Below are positions 57,218-64,000 of a DNA stretch of 64,000 nt, piece after piece. The stretch is from Tipula vernalis (Eukaryota; Arthropoda; Insecta; Diptera; Tipulidae). A program made the position numbers and the translations under genes. The stretch lies in the NCBI GenBank assembly GCA_958295665.1, contig OY282558.1, positions 189,523,586 through 189,587,585 on the forward strand, read 5' to 3'. The notes beneath the pieces were generated by a model. It was not told the origin of the DNA. It saw only the letters and a list, made by a program, of their open reading frames with translations, and did no database searches. Each line of letters opens with the position of its first letter. The stretch's first letter is position 1.

Positions 57218-58850
57218 ACTGGAAGTGCTAGCGATTGTAGAAGCCTTGAAGAAATTCAGAGTTTATTTGTTAGGTCTCTGTTTCAAGATAGTAACAGATT
57301 GTCCTGCGTTCAAGAGAACTATGGAGCGGAAAGAATTGACATCAAGCATTTCTGGTTGGGGTTAAAATTGCAAGAGTTCAATTTCAAACTTGAACATTGA
57401 TCTGGTTGTCATATGAAGCATGTAGATGCGTTGAATCCAGACCCGAGTGTAATGTTGATTAAAGATCATGTGGTGAATAGAGTGAAGGCTGCTTAAAAAG
57501 ATGATTCAGAACTGAAAGCTATTTTCAAAATTTTGGAAAATGGCGAGTATAATGATTTCGTTACTAATCATGATTGTTTATTCAAGATGGTGAAAGGTGT
57601 TTCGCTGTTGATTATTCCAAAAAATATGCAAATAGAAGTAATCAAGTTGTGTCACGAGCAAGGAAATTTTTCCACGAAGAAGAAAGAAGCATTGGTGACG
57701 AGGCAATTTTATATAACTAAACTAGCACCAGAGATCTCTACTAGTTTAAAGAATTGCATTCCGTGCATAATGGCTGAGCGAAAGATGGGGCGTCAAGAGG
57801 GTTTTCTCCATCCGATACCAAAGGGTGATTTACCTTTAGCCACCTACCACATTGATCATTTGGGAAGTTTAACTGCAAAGCAGTACCGCTACATATTTGG
57901 CGTTATTGATGCTTTTTCTAAGTTTTTGTGGCTCTATCCAACGAAGACAATGAACGCAAAAGAAGTCATACAGAAGCTAGAAGCTCAGAAGACTATATTT
58001 GGCAATCCGAAGAACATAATAGCTGACCGAGGTGGTGTGTTTCGTTCTGATGAGTTCAAAAGCTATTGTGGTGATGAAAACATCAATTTAATGTTGATAA
58101 CTGCTGGTATATGTACTGGCAATGGACAAGTGGAACGTGAGTTTCGTGTTGTGATCCCTGCGTTAACCAAACTATCGATGGATGACCCTGAATCATGATT
58201 CAATTATACAAGCAAGCTGCAGAGATTCATAAACAATAGCTATCAACTTAGTATTGGTATGACTCCATTTGAGCTACTCGTTGGGGTAAAGATGCGTGTT
58301 CCGGAAGATGTTAAAATTTTGGAAGTTGTTGAAGAAGAAATAGCCAGTATTTTTGTTGAAGATCGACAGATTCTAAGAGATGAGGCCAAGAGAAACATCC
58401 ATTCAGTGCAAGATGAGAATCGCCAAAGCTCGAACATACGAAAAGGGTGAAATGATTCTCATAAAGAGAACGCAGTTTAGTGGAGGCAATAAACTTCAGT
58501 CGAAGTACATTGGCCCGTATGAGATCATAAAGATGAAGGATAACGAGAGATTTGATGTCAAAAAAAAAAATAGGGCAAACTGAAGGCACTATTTTAACGT
58601 CGACTTGTGCTGCTGACATGAAGCCAGTCTACACTGGCATGTCTGATGATAGTGATGACTGTGAAGATGCTACATTCCTTAATGATGCTGCTACTATGTC
58701 AAATAATGATGGTTTCAATATTGATGACGTTGAAAATGCTAATTCCGATTTTGAAATGGAATTCTCAAGTGGCACGCCTGGGTTTGCTGGATTCAAAGAT
58801 GATAATATCACCCGGGCTGGATGGCAAATCAGTATGGCCATGTGGAGAAT
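57218..58850 (+). pseudogene. Gypsy RNase H end, integrase and C-terminal tail (pseudo)
   Basis: After the stop, LEVLAIVEALKKFRVYLLGL continues RNase H. The integrase frame (57533-58198) has LCHEQGNFSTKKKEALVTRQ, where the second zinc His reads Asn, then CIPCIMAERK (Cys pair). The first catalytic Asp is in YHIDHLGS, the second in IIADRGGVF, and the Glu in GNGQVEREFRVV. After a stop, 58259-58450 has MTPFELLVGVKMR. KLQSKYIGPYEIIKMKDNER at about 58495 is the chromodomain-like tail region. A final acidic frame (DDSDDCEDATFLNDAAT) ends at 58854. Confidence 0.87.
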
Positions 58851-58976
58851 GTGAGATGATTTTGACAGTCATTACTCTCGGTTTTGTGTTGAGTTACTGT
58901 TGTGTTATTTATTTTATATTCTATTGTCTTGTAATTTAACGAAGCTTCCTTTACAAATAAAATAAAGATTGAAATC

Positions 58977-59866
58977 CTGGGGGCCTATTACGAAATTTTT
59001 CGATTTCGAATTTTTACGATATCGAAAAAATTCGATACGCCGCGAATTTACCCTATTATGAAACTTGGTAAATCGAATTTGTAATTTTATTTATTTTTAT
59101 AATTATTATAACATTATAAATAATATTTAATTTATTTAAAATTAAATATATCATTTACAAACAATGTATTTGCCACAAAAACACAAAATACCCTAAATTT
59201 TACAAAATCCGCTAACTAAATAGCAGTCGAATTTTGCCATGTGCGTTCAAAAAAATCCGATGCGAATTTCCTTTTACTTTCTTTTACTCTAGTAAAATAA
59301 AGTATAGTAATCATGAAAATTTTGGACCTTGATATTTTTAGTGATTTATCTGTTTTGAGGTCCCCTGAGTCCGAAAAAGTGGGTTTCGAAATGGTGTCTG
59401 TCTGTCAGTCTGTCAGTCTGTCTGTGTCCTCTCTACAGCCGAGATGGTTTAACCAATCGAACTGAAACTTCAGATTTAAGCTTTTTTGATAAATTGGGAG
59501 GTCCCAGTGAATTTTACTCCAAATCGGCTAACCGGAAGTGGCCACTCCCTTGGTCCAGAAAATTTATTTTGCAAATATCTTAAAAAGTATAAGGTTTACA
59601 AAAAACTACTAAAACAAAATGTTTCCAAAAATTAAAAACAAATAAAATTAAAAAAAAAAAAATTAAAAAAAAAAATTTAAAAATTTATAAATTAAAAAAA
59701 AAATAATTTAAAAAATTATAAAAAAAAATTAAAATTTCTTAAAATTCTCTGTTCGTAAAAGAAAGTGGTGTGTTGGCCACACCTCTATTTTTTTGTTTCA
59801 TAATAGGGCGGATTTTTTCGATATCGTAAAAATCCGAAATCGAAAAATTTCATAATAGACCCCCAG
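58977..59866. mobile_element. TIR element, 890 bp, inserted at the gypsy 3' end
   Basis: The ends CTGGGGGCCTATTACGAAAT and the inverse of ATTTCATAATAGACCCCCAG form TIRs of about 55 bases continuing through TTTTTCGATTTCG and TACGATATCGAAAAAA. The interior is noncoding and holds a copy of dispersed repeat S (59345-59800) and a long A/T-rich run (59590-59760). No target duplication is readable; superfamily uncertain. Confidence 0.75.
59345..59800 (+). repeat. Dispersed repeat family S, copy 2
   Basis: Matches 53155-53350 at both ends: CTGTTTTGAGGTCCCCTGAG, TTTCGAAATGGTGTCTGTCT, AACCAATCGAACTGAAACTT and GTGTGTTGGCCACACCTC. Between the shared ends this copy is longer, with CGGCTAACCGGAAGTGGCCA and an A-rich expansion. 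It lies wholly inside the TIR element. Confidence 0.6.
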
Positions 59867-60332
59867 TTCTTTACTAGCAGTTGAATAATAAATACGTTTT
59901 TAATTTAAATTAAAGTTGGTCGTGATTCTACAAAATAATTTTCTTGTTCTTTTGTTTTATGTGATTTTAATTTCCTACATAAATGCTTGTTGATAAACAA
60001 ACTAAACAAAAACAAACCCACCTCTCTTCCTCGCTTAGTAAAAGCGTTAATAGTTGTAACAACAAATCCATATGTAAAAAATCCACTAGAAATTCAAAAT
60101 ATATTGTTATTAACGTTAAGTGTTAGGTAGCGTTAAATATTTATTTTTTCAGATAAACAATTATTAAATTATTTATTTATTTTTCAAAAATATGTCAAAC
60201 TTGTGATGCCCATGACCACCTATTTCGTATGTCTTAGCTAAAAGATTTTTTTAGAGAATCTCATAACTAAGAGAACATATAGAATCGCAAAATAGCCTTA
60301 AGTAAGAGAAATCTCTTAACTAATAGAAAGCC
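59867..60332. other. AT-rich sequence, nothing certain
   Basis: The first part may be gypsy LTR sequence displaced by the TIR element. At 60225-60330 several TTAGCTAAAAGA / CTCATAACTAAGAG-like words hint at an old palindromic element, too weak to call. Confidence 0.3.
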
Positions 60333-60541
60333 CTTAGTTAAAACCTCTATTACTGTACGTCAGAATCGCACAGTTACTTTGAAAGTAGTGAGTCTTCTAC
60401 CCAAACTGCAAGAAATTTACGTGGAAAATTCAGTGGAAATGAAAAGCCTAAAAGGCAATTTGTGGATCAATTTGTGAAGCGAGTTCGTAAAAGTGGATTA
60501 ATATTAAATAAGTGTTACGCTAACCATCCAGAGACTCTCTA
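60333..60541 (+). other. Possible terminal exon, unrecognised protein
   Basis: An open run after an acceptor-like TACGTCAG (60363) reads SYFESSESSTQTARNLRGKF, then SGNEKPKRQFVDQFVKRVRK and SGLILNKCYANHPETL before a stop at 60539. A polyadenylation-like AATAAAA follows at about 60549. Composition is protein-like and basic at the end. I recognise no family, and no upstream exon was found. Confidence 0.3.
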
Positions 60542-61740
60542 ATCTTTCTAATAAAACAAACCGATTTGAAAAATATTCATTCGTTTTTGAATTTTGAAGT
60601 TCAAACGTTAGATGGACCGCCCTTTAGTACTTGCTATTGAACTAATGACAGTATTTGATACATCCTAACATAATGTAGGGTCATGTATTATGTTGAAAAA
60701 CCATATCACGAGCCAGAAACGTTGGTGAGAAATGTAAAATGAAATTAATTTTTTTTATGATAGATATAAACCCATTATTAAATTATTTCAAATTCATCAT
60801 CAACGTTTTTATTTATCGCGTATTATTTATTAAACTAATCCAATCCACATCAGCGCATTTATTTACCCACTACTAAAAGTACTTAAAAAGGCAAGTATCT
60901 ATAAATATGTCCACATTTGTATGCGTACTTCAGTATTCAAAAGCCCGCATAACACATATAAAAGCGTGCATAAACAAAAATATTCAAACGCTTTTCGAGT
61001 ATTCACAAATCTAAAAACTTTAAAGAGTTATAATTTAATTATGTCATACGAATGTTGGCATTGGCATTATGATGGTTTTACATACTACCCAGACATACAT
61101 ATATGTACACCGACCAAACTAAAATTTATAATTTATTACTCGATGTTAAAAATTTAATTAGTAATTTCTCTTCCGAAATGTTACCCCAAAAAGGTGTTAA
61201 ACCGAGATTTCATTTTATTATAACGTTTTATCTCATTTTTTTCTTTCTAAAGTTGGGTTGAATGAACATTCTTGTCTTTTCTGTATATAATGTATCTATT
61301 TACATATATACATACATTTTGTGGTATTTTTATTAATAAAATTATTGTATAAATTATGTTTAGAATAAATTAATTGTTTCTATATTTATAGATACGTACA
61401 TAAATTATATCGAAAAAGGTTTAATTTTAATAATTATAAATACGTTTAAGAGTAGGTTGGGGTTTGTCTTATTATAGATTTTTCAAAATTAATTTTACAC
61501 TCAATAAATATTAAATCTATTAATATTACACCCAAAACCATTTCACAATCGGATTTAGGGAGATAGTAGTAATGAAAGTTATTCAAAATCCTTGCAATGT
61601 CAATCGAAAGTTATTGAGAAACTCACCATTCCGGTCTAGGTCTTACCTTTTCCCTCATTTATTACCCCTCCGTTCACTAGGCAATTAACGCTTACACCAA
61701 GGGCTTTGCTTTTAACGGTATTAAATAAACAATAAACAAA
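60542..61740. other. AT-rich sequence, nothing recognised
   Basis: No frame of interest. Contains short ACATATATACATACAT-type simple repeats. Confidence 0.35.
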
Positions 61741-62340
61741 AATTCTTAATATTGTCCAAGGGATTTGAGGTTTTCTTTGGAAATAGGGAATCTGGAAAGG
61801 GATTTGGAAATCATCAATTTGTTATATTTGTGAGATTTAACGAAAATTTTACCATATTGTAGTCTAATAAGAGCCCGTACAAAGAAAGTTTTGAGAATAT
61901 TGTTTTCAAGGCGTATTGCACTTTCCATATTGCAACTGCATAAAGAGAGTAAATGACTGCGTTAATTATATTGTGGCATAGTTTGTACATTTAGAATTTT
62001 AGTTTTAATCTAAACTTTCGGCCAAAGAAAGGATTTGAGAAAAGGGGTCGCATTCTTTGAGAGTATCGGTGTCAAGGCATAATATATACGACCGAAATCT
62101 TTCCATCTCAGCTCCATAAAATCTAAACTTCGTTAAACGTTATACGGCAAGGCTGAACGACTGCAGAAATGGTCTGTTGCATTAAAATTATTGTAAATAG
62201 ATGGCTAAGTCTAATGGTTTATCCAAATTTCTTGACAGATATCGTTGACATAATTAAACGTTTTACGTAATTTCTAGCTTTCTATCGACTGTGAACCCTA
62301 GAAGATGTAGAATTCTTCCGATTTTCACATTTTAACTTTT
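61740..62340 (-). other. Degraded minus-strand coding-like region
   Basis: Minus-strand frames read GRILHLLGFTVDRKLEIT (about 62320-62270) and, further down, MESAIRLENNILKTFFVRAL, then IRLQYGKIFV (61746-61928). The phrase GFTVDRKLE resembles the region after the RT thumb in LINEs, but nothing else confirms it. Reported as a possible LINE relic only. Confidence 0.25.
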
Positions 62341-62499
62341 TGAAGTTGAAATAATTTAATTTGCATATTTGATATAAAAATTCACATAACTGTTAGAATA
62401 ACTGCTCTAGGAGTGCACAATTAAAATATTCAAGTGTCTTATTCAATAAGCACCGAGGAGAACTACATAGGGCTAATATATGTACTACAGCAAGAGGGT

Positions 62500-62885
62500 T
62501 GGTTTCAGTATCTCTTATACGACATTTCCCCATCACAGAAAACAATTATGCAGAAGCATGGGATAAACTATGTAACAGATACAACAAAGTGAATCCAATT
62601 GTCACTTGGCTGATTCAGACATTTTTTGAGCAAAAGCCATGCGTATAAGCCAACGGAAAGGATTGGCTGCGTCACCTCACTGACCAAACGCTAAAACACG
62701 CGATCCGTGAATTATTCTAGTTCTATTAAATAAACTAGACGACGAAACAAAACAAATGTGTGCAATCGAATCCGTTGGCAAAGATTTTACAACATTCGAA
62801 GCTTTGCTAGAATTCTTAAATAAAAGATGTGACGCGCTTGAAATTTGTGGTGTAACAGCAAAAAAGTTTACGTCGAAACATACGT
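62500..62885 (+). pseudogene. BEL/Pao gag (pseudo)
   Basis: Reads ITENNYAEAWDKLCNRYNKV, then NPIVTWLIQTFFEQKP (about 62528-62640). After a frameshift, KLDDETKQMCAIESVGKDFT, then TFEALLEFLNKRCDALE. These are the capsid blocks of BEL Gag (xNYxxAWxxLxxRY and FxxLxxFLxxRCxxLE). The zinc knuckles are absent because of the deletion to RT. Confidence 0.8.
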
Positions 62886-62889
62886 CAAA

Positions 62890-64000
62890 ATCATTCGTCA
62901 CTTGATGACATGCTGACAGGATATGATAGCGTTGAGAAAGCTATGCCACTGAAAGAACAGCTTGGGAAGATATTAAGTTTGAGCGGATTTAACTTACGGA
63001 AATGGAAATCTAATACATAAGAATTTTTTAACTCATTTCCAGCCCGCGATGTCCAAAACATTCCAAAATTAATTGAAGATGACACATCAATTAAAACGTT
63101 AGGTATAATATGGAATGCAGAAACAGATACATTTTCTTTCAAGGTGCATCAGGATGACGGCAGCATAAACTGGACAAAGCGATAAATACTGTCAACTGCG
63201 TCGAAACTATGTGATCCTTTAGGGTGGCTTGCACCAACAGTAATACTGTTCAAATTGTTGATGCAGAAAATTTGGCTTGATTAAATCGATTGGGATTCCA
63301 GTTTACCCAACAGCATCACAGTATATACCAATCGTTACTAGCATTGGAGTCAATTAAAATCTCGCGGCGGCTGACAGCATTATGTAACCTCAAATCACTT
63401 CAGTTACATGCTTTTTGTGATGTCTCGGAAGCGGCATATGGCAGTGTCATCTATTTATGCGCAATCAACAAAAATGGCGAAGTTACCATCAACATTGTAT
63501 ACGCGAAAAGTAAAGTTGCTCCGATCAAACAGATATCATTACCTCGATTGGAACTTTGCGGGGCAGTTCTGCTTTGCAAGTCAGTCAAATTCTGTAAAGA
63601 GTCTCTATCATATGGTGGAATAGACGTATTCGCATGGACAGATTCGATGATCGTCCTTCATTGGTTATCGGACGTTCCTCGTCGATGGAAAAGAAACAAT
63701 TCTAGAAACAGTTCCGCGAAACGAATGAGGCGTCAAACCGCAAGTTTTAGCGAAATCACAGCTCTGGTGGCATGGGCCTGATTGGTTGAGTCAACCTGAG
63801 TCCAACTGGCCAAAATCAAAGTTGACAACAGCAGAAATGAACGACGGCGCGCTAGAAGAAAGGTTCAAATATGTGAACGTATTGACAGAGGTAACCAAGG
63901 AGAACGATATCACTGAAAATATACTCACAAAATTCTGGTCTTGGTTCAAAATACGAAAAATAATGATTTATATTTTGAGATATGGGACACCATCACGACG
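62890..64000 (+). pseudogene. BEL/Pao RT end and RNase H (pseudo, partial)
   Basis: Starts with SLDDMLTGYDSVEKAMPLKE, immediately after the YxDD-type active site. ILSLSGFNLRKWKSN and IKTLGIIWNAETDTFSFKV follow, then ASKLCDPLGWLAPTVILFK. RNase H frame 63290-63781: LHAFCDVSEAAYGSVIYL, APIKQISLPRLELCGAVLL and FAWTDSMIVLHWLSDVPRRW. Then WHGPDWLSQPESNWP. Frame breaks near 63020, 63185 and 63690. The window ends before the integrase. Confidence 0.87.

Larger units (their letters stand above)
54820..58975 (+). mobile_element. Ty3/gypsy retrotransposon, degenerate
   Basis: Gag, protease, RT, RNase H and integrase occur in gypsy order (RT before integrase) on the plus strand. No env frame was seen. 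It begins within or right after the zeste-like pseudogene and lacks a visible 5' LTR. Downstream, TGTGAGATGATTTTGACAG (58850) may start a 3' LTR that is interrupted at 58977 by a TIR element. Several stops and frameshifts make it inactive. Confidence 0.85.
62410..64000 (+). mobile_element. BEL/Pao retrotransposon, fifth remnant, runs off the window
   Basis: Gag (62500-62880) is fused by a deletion to the end of RT (from about 62890), followed by RNase H and connector up to the last base. Protease and most of RT are missing. No 5' LTR was recognised. The sequence differs from all other BEL copies here. Confidence 0.85.

Noticed and set aside
58552..58854. Env-like protein at the gypsy 3' end
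   Set aside because: The acidic frame has no signal peptide, membrane segment or furin-like site, and reads as the tail of pol.
61746..61928. Firm LINE call for the minus-strand frames
   Set aside because: Only GFTVDRKLE is suggestive. No RT or endonuclease block can be found, so it is listed at low confidence only.

Overview
This is eukaryotic, AT-rich, intron-compatible DNA from an insect, most likely a higher dipteran fly. The evidence is the mix of transposon families: Jockey-clade LINEs, four or five BEL/Pao elements, a Ty1/copia element, a Ty3/gypsy element, long-TIR Tc1 elements, a mariner and a foldback element. The species cannot be named from the sequence alone. I see no intact host gene, rRNA, functional tRNA or CRISPR array in the 64 kb. 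The window is a nested graveyard of mobile elements, of the kind found in pericentromeric heterochromatin or piRNA clusters.

Layout. 1-1930: AT-rich sequence with a hairpin MITE. 1934-7585: a decayed plus-strand Jockey LINE split by two Tc1-family transposons (about 2690-4545 and 5343-7157). 7926-10000: a TA-flanked MITE, an internally deleted mariner and another DDE transposase remnant. About 10270-20023 (block A) and 24950-40601 (block B): two direct copies of one long segment. Each holds LINE remnants, several kb of unassigned sequence, a dispersed repeat and a defective BEL/Pao element. Between them lie a 200-N assembly gap (20377-20576), a minus-strand BEL remnant and a plus-strand BEL remnant. 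In block B the BEL 5' LTR carries a fairly young minus-strand Jockey LINE (30817-34279) and a MITE; in block A that part is deleted.

40602-43975: a TIR element, then part of a protein family widespread but uncharacterised in arthropods. 44129-47568: a degenerate copia element. 47750-51300: dispersed repeats in very AT-rich DNA. 51300-53123: a tRNA-derived SINE beside a foldback element with 9-bp target-site duplications. 53900-54867: a three-exon zeste/Myb-SANT-like pseudogene. 54820-58975: a gypsy element. 58977-59866: a TIR element. 60333-60541: a possible exon. 62410-64000: a fifth BEL/Pao remnant running off the end.

Nothing here works together as a pathway. The biology is the history of insertion, nesting, decay and duplication. 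The most useful items for follow-up are the A/B duplication (real or an unresolved haplotype), the foldback element, the near-intact Jockey ORF2 with a single stop codon, the zeste-like pseudogene with readable splice sites, and the unclassified element-like protein at 41207-41905.
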